From contig JADJTX010000002.1 in NCBI GenBank assembly GCA_016710985.1, positions 186,001 through 250,000 of the forward strand: a stretch of DNA of 64,000 nucleotides, read 5' to 3'. The translations under genes and the position numbers were made by a program. The notes under the pieces are model-generated. The model did not search any database. It was not told the origin of the DNA and saw nothing but the letters and a program-made list of their open reading frames with translations. The first letter of the stretch is position 1, and each line of letters begins with the position of its first letter. This stretch comes from Ignavibacteria bacterium. GTDB taxonomy: Bacteria > Bacteroidota > Ignavibacteria > Tepidaquicellales > Tepidaquicellaceae. This document shows, one piece after another, positions 39,793 to 47,187 of this stretch.

Positions 39793-39856
39793 GATTAGAA
39801 TTTTTTTAATTTTTAAATTTATTTCTTAAAATCTTTTCCAAAAAGATTTTAACTGA

Positions 39857-40423
39857 TTACATTTTTTTTCTCATTCTTTTAGGTCCGTACCAAAGCCAGA
39901 ATCCTGTAATTGAGAAGGACAGAAGAGCTAGCCCTGTAACACTTGTATATACAAGCTTTATTTGCTCATTCTTTGTTTCGAATAAATGATCCAGTATGGA
40001 ACCATCGTGAATGTTTTCTATGAAATCGGAACGTCTGCTTTCAATATGTAATAAATTTCCCGTAGCGCCGTCGAGCTGAATACCTATGTAGTTATCTGTA
40101 AAAACAAATTTAACCATTCCTTTATCCGGTCTCAGATCAATCCTTTCAAGATCTGTAGAAAGGTCCTTTGATATCGAATCAATTAATATCCGGCATGCAT
40201 TCCTGTGCAGGCTGTCAATAGGGATCCAGTCGGCAAGATTTGAAGAAGTACCTTCGTAAGATTCAGGTAAAATTAATCCGCCGGTGTTTTTTTTCCATCC
40301 AAGCATGAGCCCGGTGATTGATACAAACAAAAAAACCAGGAACAAGAATATTCCCATAGTCCTGTGAATTTTTCTGGCAAACCTTAATACCTTTGCCTGC
40401 TTGTTTCTTTTTTCCATTTGCAT
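39857..40423 (-). CDS. PepSY-associated transmembrane protein
   Basis: A 188-residue inner-membrane protein with two hydrophobic helices (about 23-45 and 158-180) around a periplasmic PepSY-like segment (GIQLDGATGNLL, DFIENIHDGSILD). The ends carry typical family motifs, RKIHRTMGIFLFLV and ITGFWLWYGPKRMRKK. Related proteins reduce or process metal-siderophore complexes after TonB uptake. It lies 64 bp upstream of the TonB receptor on the same strand, probably one transcript. Confidence 0.88.
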   Translation of the reverse strand: MQMEKRNKQAKVLRFARKIHRTMGIFLFLVFLFVSITGLMLGWKKNTGGLILPESYEGTSSNLADWIPIDSLHRNACRILIDSISKDLSTDLERIDLRPDKGMVKFVFTDNYIGIQLDGATGNLLHIESRRSDFIENIHDGSILDHLFETKNEQIKLVYTSVTGLALLSFSITGFWLWYGPKRMRKKM

Positions 40424-40553
40424 GAAATTAATTTGTATAGAATAGTTAAGTAGAAAAAATTAATTCAACTTAAAATATTATGAAAGCAAGACTTTCAGTC
40501 CGGTTAATTCAAAAAAATAATTATTAATGTAACGGGGAATGATAATTTTAATA

Positions 40554-40949
40554 CTAACAAAGCATCTTTGTTGTGCGCAGGTCTTTTAAGTAAGAGAGGT
40601 TTACAAAAATTGGATTAAGGTATATGAGGCTTAAAAAAATGTTTAATTTAAAAAATTCTTTAAAGCGGGTGTTTGATTGTTTAAACTCAGTTTTCTCTTT
40701 ATTCCCGGAATTGCTGTTTCCGAAGAATTTGTATTGATAAATGCTGTTTTTAGTGCTTTCAGGATAATATTTTGAAGAACTTCCTGGTACATTTGTAATC
40801 TGTTGACTGTCTTTTACATCCTGTATATTAAATTCACTTTTGTCCGGGTAAAGTATATTATTATTACTTTGAGTCGAGAATACAGGAAAGCTGAATAATA
40901 CCCCGACCAGTATATTAATGCAAAATGATATGACGGTTTTGTTTTTCAA
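40554..40949 (-). CDS. Hypothetical exported or membrane protein
   Basis: A 131-residue protein not recognised. An N-terminal signal-like helix (about 6-25) is followed by a polar Asn/Ser-rich middle and a hydrophobic C-terminal stretch (FKLNIFLSLIYLNPIFVNLSYL). It is the first gene of the minus-strand set with PepSY and TonB receptor genes and faces the divergent Cys-rich genes, so a link to metal handling is possible by position only. Two cysteines in total, so it is unlikely to bind metal itself. Confidence 0.5.
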   Translation of the reverse strand: MKNKTVISFCINILVGVLFSFPVFSTQSNNNILYPDKSEFNIQDVKDSQQITNVPGSSSKYYPESTKNSIYQYKFFGNSNSGNKEKTEFKQSNTRFKEFFKLNIFLSLIYLNPIFVNLSYLKDLRTTKMLC

Positions 40950-41044
40950 TGTTTGGTTTTACAAAATTATGTTTATATGCAGTTAAATTCAAGTCTCAGT
41001 TTAAAAAGCAATTGTTTAAAAATGTATAACGTAAAAAAATATGG

Positions 41045-41076
41045 GTTGAACAGACTTACCGTAATCGTTAAATTTG
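41045..41076 (+). promoter_or_regulatory. Bacteroidota-type promoter candidate for the Cys-rich operon
   Basis: GTTG (41045-41048), a 20-base spacer and TAAATTTG (41069-41076) match the TTTG / TAnnTTTG consensus well. Transcription would start near 41083, after the ATG at 41078, so the ATG at 41117 is the more likely start. Confidence 0.5.
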
Positions 41077-41116
41077 TATGAAACCATATAACAATAACTT
41101 AGGTTATTCACTTCGC

Positions 41117-41515
41117 ATGCAAAACGGAATTTACAAATATTACCTCAAAGTCTTTTCGATTATTTTACTGATCAGTTTCTTAAATGTCAACATGGGTTTA
41201 TGCGGATTAGTTATTTCCAATTGCGAATCTGAAGAAACTTCCTGCTGCTGCAGTAATCACGGGGATACTTCATCACCGGAAAATATTGAAAAGGAATGCT
41301 GCTGTGTAATAAAAGAAATGAGCAGCCAACCGGCCGAAGTTAATCAGGGACTTACACAATCAATACAAAAGAACATATTACAATCATTTTCTAATAATTA
41401 CACTGAAATGACAATTGGTAATTCTGATTTCAATAAAGGTTACATCAGAGTTCTGTCATTTCATTCTCCTCCAAAAGAAAAAATTCATATCCTCAATTCC
41501 AATTTCAGAATTTAG
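41117..41515 (+). CDS. Small exported Cys-rich protein (possibly HYC_CC_PP-like)
   Basis: 132 residues from the ATG at 41117 (145 if 41078 is used). The nearer ATG gives a standard signal peptide (YYLKVFSIILLISFLNVNM) and fits the promoter at 41045-41076. Eight cysteines cluster as SCCCSNHG and ECCCVIKE, followed by a C-terminal SFHSPPKEKIHILNSNFRI. The C-cluster plus PP ending recalls the small Bacteroidota HYC_CC_PP proteins found near metal-uptake receptors; that assignment is tentative. Role inferred: periplasmic binding of a soft metal ion. Confidence 0.65.
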   Translation: MQNGIYKYYLKVFSIILLISFLNVNMGLCGLVISNCESEETSCCCSNHGDTSSPENIEKECCCVIKEMSSQPAEVNQGLTQSIQKNILQSFSNNYTEMTIGNSDFNKGYIRVLSFHSPPKEKIHILNSNFRI

Positions 41516-41616
41516 TTTTTTAAAGTTAATTTCATCCTGACAGCTGTATCAAAGTCAGGTAAGATATATTTTTATCAGCATTAAATTAATTTTAAAAAAT
41601 CTAAATTAAAATCAAA

Positions 41617-41976
41617 ATGAAAACAATAAATTTTTTAACGGTATTAATTACCGCCGTATTATTATCTATATCATTCAGCAGTTCCAATTCATTCAGCGGT
41701 CAGACAGACATGGACTGCAAATGCTGCGGTCAGGAATGCATTGATGCAAAATGCTGCACAATGGATGCAGGTACATCTCAGGGAAATTCAACTTGCTGCA
41801 CCGATAAATGCACCAGTGAAGAATGTAAAAAATGCTGTGAATCAGGTAACTGTAAAATGATGAAAAAAACTGATGATGCATCGCAGGGAAATGAAGGAAC
41901 ATCAAACACTATGACTATGTCCTGCTGTTCTGATAAAGGCAGTCCCGAAGGCAAAGCAAAAGATTGCTGTAAATAA
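41617..41976 (+). CDS. Exported metallothionein-like Cys-rich protein
   Basis: A 119-residue protein with a signal peptide (about 1-28) and 17 cysteines in the mature part, mostly as CC pairs (CKCCGQEC, AKCCTMD, STCCTDKC, KKCCESGNC, MSCCSD, DCCK). This is the ligand density of a metallothionein, but it is exported, so it would buffer metal in the periplasm or at the surface. It follows the other Cys-rich gene by 101 bp and ends at a strong terminator. Sequence is unlike classic metallothioneins; family unknown. Confidence 0.72.
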   Translation: MKTINFLTVLITAVLLSISFSSSNSFSGQTDMDCKCCGQECIDAKCCTMDAGTSQGNSTCCTDKCTSEECKKCCESGNCKMMKKTDDASQGNEGTSNTMTMSCCSDKGSPEGKAKDCCK

Positions 41977-41986
41977 ATTATATAAA

Positions 41987-42020
41987 CTGCGGAGCAAAGA
42001 TTTTGCTCCGCAGAATTTTT
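41987..42020 (+). terminator. Strong intrinsic terminator inside the metal locus
   Basis: CTGCGGAGCAAA pairs with TTTGCTCCGCAG around a two-base loop extension, followed by AATTTTT. It lies between the metallothionein-like gene and the HMA gene, only 17 bp before the latter. Confidence 0.88.
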
Positions 42021-42037
42021 ATACCAATATTTTCCAA

Positions 42038-42496
42038 ATGAAAAAGATCATTGCTGTTATCATAGTTTTGTTTTTATCAAACCAAATTTCATCAGCACAG
42101 GTAACACAACTAACAATCGGAGTTGACGGATTTACCTGTTCACTTTGTGCAAAAGGTGTTGAGGAACAGTTCAAGTCACTGGATTTTGTAAAATCTGTGA
42201 AGACTGATCTTAAAAATACTTTATTTGTTTTATCAATTAAAAATAGTCCGAAGATCAATATTTCACAGATAAGAGATGCTGTAAGCGACGGAGGTTTCAG
42301 CGTTAGAGATATTACGGTTGAAGCTGAAGGCACAATCAGGGGCGATCAAAACTCGGGATACATTTTATCTACTCCAAATACGCCTGACATACAGCTGAAG
42401 GATGTGAAAGAAGAACTATCAGACGGCGATAAAGTCTTACTAAAGGGTACAGTTAATTCCAATTCGATCCATGTAACTTCTATAAAAAAAATCTAA
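42038..42496 (+). CDS. Exported heavy-metal-associated (HMA) domain protein
   Basis: A 152-residue periplasmic protein: signal peptide about 1-20 (ISSAQ) and one HMA fold (about 22-95) with the metal-binding pair C34 and C37 in GVDGFTCSLCAKGVEEQF. The C-terminal 55 residues (GYILSTPNTPDIQLKDVKEE...) form a beta-rich extension unlike typical chaperones. HMA domains carry Cu(I), Zn or Cd; CxxC without extra His favours Cu(I), by inference. It completes the metal locus opened by the TonB receptor. Confidence 0.85.
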   Translation: MKKIIAVIIVLFLSNQISSAQVTQLTIGVDGFTCSLCAKGVEEQFKSLDFVKSVKTDLKNTLFVLSIKNSPKINISQIRDAVSDGGFSVRDITVEAEGTIRGDQNSGYILSTPNTPDIQLKDVKEELSDGDKVLLKGTVNSNSIHVTSIKKI

Positions 42497-42514
42497 GTTG
42501 TTACAAATTAAAAT

Positions 42515-42629
42515 ATTTTTTTAAGTAAATATATATTATATTTGTAACAGCCGGCGCCAGCCGGCAAATGTTCTTTCATATTTGTTCTTCCTTTAATTAA
42601 ACCCCGCAGTCATATCGCGGGGTTTTTAG
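42515..42629 (+). ncRNA. Candidate small RNA (about 80 nt)
   Basis: TTTT (42515-42518), an 18-base spacer and TATATTTG (42537-42544) form a promoter candidate. About seven bases later comes GCCGGCGCCAGCCGGC (42549-42564, a hairpin), a U-rich middle, and the intrinsic terminator AACCCCGC...GCGGGGTTTTT (42599-42626). No ORF of useful size fits. It lies just after the HMA gene (stop 42496) and may be a 3'-end-derived or independent regulatory RNA. No family was recognised. Confidence 0.5.
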
Positions 42630-42757
42630 TTTACGGAATTTTTCCGACAGATTGTTTTATTGAAGCACAGAGTGGCTGCAGATTACAAAGCTGTTTTGAA
42701 AAATATTCTTGAAATTTAATTTTAAACTATCCCTGCGGGAAATGTTAACTGACATAT

Positions 42758-43537
42758 ATGAATTTTACACTTATTGATACAACAGATACTTGGCTCATAG
42801 TTTCGATTCAATTTGCAGTAATGCTGATATTCATATTTCTTGGGAGCAGATTTGCAAAGATCAAAAGGTTCAGTAAATCTGAATTTGACAGTAACAGTTC
42901 GATAATTACGGCTATATATTCGTTAGTGGCATTACTTCTTGCTTTTACATTCAGTATGGCGGGAAGCAGGTTCGATTCAAGGAAGCTGGTTATAGTTGAG
43001 GAAGCTAACTGTATCGGAACTGCAGTGTTGCGCGCTGATATGTATGCTGACTCCGTAAGAGTTTTGTTCAGGGAAGATTTTAAAAATTATCTCGAAGCGA
43101 GAATAGCATACTATGAAGCACACAGTAATATTCAAAAAGTAAGAGAGTCCCTGCAGTCATCCGTTTTATATTCAGATAAATTATGGGAAAGAGCTACTAA
43201 ACTATCCATGGATAAAGACAACTTTGTTGCAAGTAACCAGATGATCCCGGCATTAAACAGCATGTTTGATATTGCGAACACGCGTTTGCACGGAGAGCTT
43301 TATAAAATTCCCGATGCTATTATTTTGCTGCTTCTTGGTCTGCTTCTAATAGCTTCTTTTATCTTCGGTTTTATGGCTGAGTCAAAGGGAATTGTTAACT
43401 GGTATATTGCCTTCTGTTTTTGTTTAGTAACGGCTATGACAATGTATTTTTTGATCGATCTTGACAGACCGAGAAGAGGACTTATTAATCTGGATGATTC
43501 AAATATTGCTATAATAGAATTGAGGAAAATGTTTTGA
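42758..43537 (+). CDS. DUF4239 / bestrophin-like membrane protein
   Basis: A 259-residue inner-membrane protein with four hydrophobic helices in two pairs (about 11-30 and 46-65; 187-205 and 210-230) separated by a ~120-residue cytoplasmic helical region (RFDSRKLVIVEEANCIGTAV opens it). This topology matches DUF4239, a bestrophin-like family proposed to form anion channels. The C-terminal DLDRPRRGLINL is a conserved family feature. Function in this organism unknown. Confidence 0.78.
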   Translation: MNFTLIDTTDTWLIVSIQFAVMLIFIFLGSRFAKIKRFSKSEFDSNSSIITAIYSLVALLLAFTFSMAGSRFDSRKLVIVEEANCIGTAVLRADMYADSVRVLFREDFKNYLEARIAYYEAHSNIQKVRESLQSSVLYSDKLWERATKLSMDKDNFVASNQMIPALNSMFDIANTRLHGELYKIPDAIILLLLGLLLIASFIFGFMAESKGIVNWYIAFCFCLVTAMTMYFLIDLDRPRRGLINLDDSNIAIIELRKMF

Positions 43538-43564
43538 AATATATGCCGTTCCCACTTTTACATA

Positions 43565-43625
43565 TTGTCTCAAAACTAAAAATAACACAGAGACACAGAG
43601 ACCACAGAGTTTCACAGTGAAATCT
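43565..43625. repeat. CACAGAGA-type repeat relic
   Basis: AACACAGAGACACAGAGACCACAGAG followed by TTTCACAGTGAAA. This kind of octamer-like sequence occurs as interspersed repeats in many bacteria, often near GxxExxY genes; here only a short relic remains between two genes. Confidence 0.55.
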
Positions 43626-43752
43626 TAAATGAATCAATTTTTTTACCGCATGCAATTTTATTGTGTACAGAGTTGAAATAATTCACCAAAAAAATTTCAT
43701 TACAATTCTCGGCTACTTATCTTAATTTCTCTCACCTTAAAATTTTTTAAAC

Positions 43753-44190
43753 ATGTTTCAAATAAAAACCATAACTCCTGAAGAGACAACACATCTTAGA
43801 CAACTGACGCTACGACAGCACCAGGAGGAAAAAGATCTGATATATCCGGGCGACCATGATGAGGAGACGATGCATTACGGCGCGTTTGAAGATTCAGAGC
43901 TTGTAGGTATCGCGTCCATTTATAAAGTAAAAATGAAAGACGTTGATGAACCTGAAAGCTGGCGTCTTCGCGGAATGGCAACCACTGAAAATGTCCGCGG
44001 CAAAGGTTACGGTAAAGATCTTATGAACAAATGTCTCGGTCACATTAAATCTAAGAACGGAAAATTATTCTGGTGTAATGCAAGAATTACAGCCGAAGGG
44101 TTTTATGAAAAGTTCGGAATGAAAAGAAAAGGAGAAGTTTTCCATCCGGAAGATCTCGGTCCGCATGTTGTGATGTGGATGGAGATGTAG
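43753..44190 (+). CDS. GNAT family N-acetyltransferase
   Basis: A 145-residue acetyltransferase. The substrate half contains RQLTLRQHQEEKDLIYPGDH, followed by the acetyl-CoA loop RLRGMATTENVRGKGYGKDL and the C-terminal GFYEKFGMKRKGEVFH. The N-terminus resembles a subgroup that includes YitI/ElaA-like enzymes, substrate unknown. It is a stand-alone gene followed directly by a GAGTGTAT-type repeat array. Confidence 0.9.
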   Translation: MFQIKTITPEETTHLRQLTLRQHQEEKDLIYPGDHDEETMHYGAFEDSELVGIASIYKVKMKDVDEPESWRLRGMATTENVRGKGYGKDLMNKCLGHIKSKNGKLFWCNARITAEGFYEKFGMKRKGEVFHPEDLGPHVVMWMEM

Positions 44191-44237
44191 GAGTGTATAG
44201 AGTGTGTATGGAGTGTGTAGAGTGTATGGAGTGCGGA
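44188..44237. repeat. Short tandem array, GAGTGTAT-type units
   Basis: The TAG stop of the GNAT gene is part of the array (TAGGAGTGTATAGAGTGTG...), with about five units of 7-9 bp. A reduced inverted version (CTGCACTCTACACACTCCACTGC, 35903-35925) lies between the convergent rraA and T9SS genes. Confidence 0.7.
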
Positions 44238-44254
44238 ACGTGAAAAGTATACTA

Positions 44255-44355
44255 TAATCATATAGTAATCCCGTAGGGATGTCATATTAATAGAAAGAAT
44301 GTTAACAACAGATTAATCCCGTAGAGATGATATAACCGTAGGATGATATAATAGG
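44255..44355. repeat. REP-like hairpins, second cluster
   Basis: ATCCCGTAGGGAT (44267-44279) and ATCCCGTAGAGAT (44316-44328) with TCATATTAATAG linkers match the style of the hairpins beside the Y1 transposase at 34.5-34.9 kb, so they may be mobilised by the same enzyme. Confidence 0.6.
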
Positions 44356-44446
44356 TTTATCAAATTCAAAAAGTTCACATTACACAAATTTAATGAATTT
44401 AAGTATATATTCTGAAAGTAATTTTCGTTTACCAAATACTCAACAT

Positions 44447-45322
44447 ATGTCAGACAATACAATTAAAATTGATTCAATAAAAATAAAAAACAAACACGGG
44501 GATAATCTCAATACTGATCTCCGTTACAATCCTGATTCAAAAGGATTACCGCTGGTCATATTCTGTCACGGCTTCAAGGGTTTCAAGGACTGGGGAAGCT
44601 TTCCTTACTTAATGGATACATTTGCGCTGCAGAATTCTTTTGCTGTGTCATTTAATTTTTCATATAACGGAGCCGGAGAAAATAAAAATGAACAGAGTGA
44701 ATTCACACGGCTTGAACTCTTCGCTCAAAATACTTTCTCACGAGAACTCGATGACCTCGGAAGTGTGATCGATTATTTGTTTGAACATAAGAATGAATAT
44801 AATTATGATACTTCTAACATAACTTTGATCGGGCACTCTCGAGGAGGCGGGATTGCAATTTTAAAAACCGCAGAAGATAAAAGAGTTACTAAGCTCATTG
44901 TTCTGTCTTCTGTAAACAGTTTTGACCGATACAGTGATACATTGAAAAGCAAATGGAAAGAAACCGGTTACTTTGAAGTTATGAATTCACGGACAAACCA
45001 GATGATGAGACTGAATTATATTTTAATTGAAGACCTTGAAGAAAACAAAGACCGGTTAGACATTCAAAAAGCTATTGCGAAAATAAATGTACCTGTTCTG
45101 CTAATTCACGGTACACAGGATATTACTGTCGATTATTCAAATGCTGAAGATCTTTACACACGCCACATTGAAGCAAATAAAGATTACCAAAAAACTACCG
45201 AGCTTGTATTGCTTGATAATACTGGCCATACATTCGGGACTGTTCATCCATTTACCGGAACAACAAAAGCTTTTGATGAAGTTGTAACTCTGACTCTGGA
45301 TTTTATTAAAAAAATTTTTTAA
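44447..45322 (+). CDS. Alpha/beta-hydrolase
   Basis: A 291-residue hydrolase from the ATG at 44447 (an upstream in-frame ATG at 44393 would add 18 residues). The nucleophile elbow is GHSRGG with S131; the acid is in HGTQDITVDYSNA and the histidine in DNTGHTFGTVHPF. The oxyanion region is FCHGFKGFKDWG. The family includes dienelactone hydrolase-like esterases and acyl peptidases; the substrate is not clear. It may be co-transcribed with the antiporter gene four bases downstream. Confidence 0.88.
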   Translation: MSDNTIKIDSIKIKNKHGDNLNTDLRYNPDSKGLPLVIFCHGFKGFKDWGSFPYLMDTFALQNSFAVSFNFSYNGAGENKNEQSEFTRLELFAQNTFSRELDDLGSVIDYLFEHKNEYNYDTSNITLIGHSRGGGIAILKTAEDKRVTKLIVLSSVNSFDRYSDTLKSKWKETGYFEVMNSRTNQMMRLNYILIEDLEENKDRLDIQKAIAKINVPVLLIHGTQDITVDYSNAEDLYTRHIEANKDYQKTTELVLLDNTGHTFGTVHPFTGTTKAFDEVVTLTLDFIKKIF

Positions 45323-45325
45323 GCA

Positions 45326-46858
45326 ATGAATTTTAATTCCGGTCTGAGACCATTCCTTACTGTATTATTCCTTTCCGTAATAATTTTATTTCAAAGTTAT
45401 GATGATTTAAAATGCGAAAATGCATTAACAAGCACAAATCAGTTAAGTGACACTACAAAGGATTCTGCTCAAACTGATGAGGCGAGTCACGGTGACAGAT
45501 TTGCTCCGATATACATAGTCCTGTTCAGCATAATATCCGGAGCAGTAATAGGAAGATTTCTCGCCAGAAAATTTAAACAACCCGCAGTGCTCGGAGAGCT
45601 TGTAGTAGGTGTCATCATCGGAACAATTTTGTATCAGATGAATGTCCCGATAATGACATTACTCCGGCATCAGGATGATGTTGATAAGACCATTGAATAC
45701 AATATTGCCAAAGATGAGACCTGGTCAGAGTCCGTAACACGCGGAATTCCGGAAGAAGCTTTTGGCGGCGGCGGTTACGGAGATGAACTTAAAGAAATTA
45801 TGCTTGATCCTTCATTTCCCGGAAATAATCTTACTGTCGATGCAATCCTGTTGCTTTCGAGTCTGGGTGTTTTGCTGTTACTGTTTGTAGTAGGTCTGGA
45901 AACAAGCCTGGAGGAAATGATACACGTTGGTAAGCCTGCAATGGTGACTGCCGTAATTGGTGTCGTCGTTCCTTCTTTGCTCGGATATTTTGTTTCAATG
46001 CTAATGCTGCCGGATCATGATCAGAATTTTTATTTATTCGTGGGAGCTGCACTTTGCGCAACGAGCATAGGCATAACAGCAAGGGTTTTTAAAGATCTTA
46101 GAAAGCTTCACATACCGGAAGCCAAGATCGTGCTTGGTGCGGCAGTAGTGGATGATGTTTTAGGGCTGATAATTCTTGCCGTTGTAGCAGGAATTATTTC
46201 AAGCGGCTCACTGGACTTTTTGACAATCGGAATAATTTTGTTAAAATCGATTTTGTTCCTCGGCATAACCTTGTACATAGGTACGAAGTATTTAAGACAG
46301 CAGATAAAAATTGCCGCAATCATTGACAATAAAAACATACGTCTTCTTTTTCCGTTTGCCCTGCTAGTATTTCTTGCATGGCTCAGTGACCTGATCGGAT
46401 TAGCGAGCATAGTAGGTGCATTTGCCGCGGGTCTTATTATAAAAGAAGAATATTTTAACGATGCATTAAAAGATAAGAACATATCAGTAAAGGATGTTAT
46501 CGAACCAATTGAAGCCATATTCGCTCCGGTATTTTTTGTAATAATGGGAATGCAGGTGGACGTTTCATCTTTCGGGAATTTTAACATTCTCGGTGTAGCG
46601 CTGGCTCTCACTGCAGTTGCAATATTCGGTAAACTCATATCCGGGATTTTTGCAAAAGGAATGGATAAAAAAATTATCGGCATCGGGATGGTACCGAGAG
46701 GAGAAGTTGGTTTGATATTTGCGGGGATCGGCAAGGAACTTGGAGTACTCGACGGCGCATTGTTCTCGGCAATAATAATAATAGTAATACTAACTACATT
46801 CATAACTCCGCCAGCATTGAAATGGGCGTTTGAAAGTTATGATCATAAGAAACGGTGA
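45326..46858 (+). CDS. CPA2-type cation:proton antiporter
   Basis: A 510-residue inner-membrane antiporter exchanging Na+ or K+ for protons. After an unusual N-terminal signal-like helix and a soluble segment (about 25-60), there are about twelve helices. The adjacent-aspartate transport motif is in GAAVVDDVLGLIIL, and GRFLARKFKQPAVLGELVVG is the conserved first repeat. A large insertion (about 105-165, rich in acidic residues) sits between the first two helix groups. No TrkA-N regulatory domain is attached. Confidence 0.9.
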   Translation: MNFNSGLRPFLTVLFLSVIILFQSYDDLKCENALTSTNQLSDTTKDSAQTDEASHGDRFAPIYIVLFSIISGAVIGRFLARKFKQPAVLGELVVGVIIGTILYQMNVPIMTLLRHQDDVDKTIEYNIAKDETWSESVTRGIPEEAFGGGGYGDELKEIMLDPSFPGNNLTVDAILLLSSLGVLLLLFVVGLETSLEEMIHVGKPAMVTAVIGVVVPSLLGYFVSMLMLPDHDQNFYLFVGAALCATSIGITARVFKDLRKLHIPEAKIVLGAAVVDDVLGLIILAVVAGIISSGSLDFLTIGIILLKSILFLGITLYIGTKYLRQQIKIAAIIDNKNIRLLFPFALLVFLAWLSDLIGLASIVGAFAAGLIIKEEYFNDALKDKNISVKDVIEPIEAIFAPVFFVIMGMQVDVSSFGNFNILGVALALTAVAIFGKLISGIFAKGMDKKIIGIGMVPRGEVGLIFAGIGKELGVLDGALFSAIIIIVILTTFITPPALKWAFESYDHKKR

Positions 46859-47187
46859 AGCGTCAGACGTCAAACGTCAAACGTGAAACGTCAAACTCGA
46901 ATTCATTAATCTTGGGTCCGTGACCGGATTTTTAAAAAACACCATTTTTTGTAAAATTTTCACATAAGTTTGAATAAATAATCTTCCTGCTTGAACAAAT
47001 AATCTTCTTAACTGAATAAAGAATCTTCTTAATTGAATAAATAATCTTCTTAATTGAATTAAGTTTATAAAAGGTAATTTTTATAACAGTTTAGTTTTTA
47101 TATTTTCACTTACTCCGTCAAAGGTGAGCGTAAAAGTATATTTAAATAAAATACACCATTTGGAGAGAAAGCAAAAAAAACAATTCT
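46859..47187. repeat. Intergenic arrays: CGTCAAA heptamers and a 21-bp repeat
   Basis: CGTCAGA/CGTCAAA units (46861-46897) start at the antiporter stop. At 46970-47063 there are about four copies of a 21-bp unit, TGAATAAATAATCTTCTTAAT. The rest is AT-rich with no ORF; TATATTTA near 47138 could be a weak promoter for the next gene. Confidence 0.78.
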
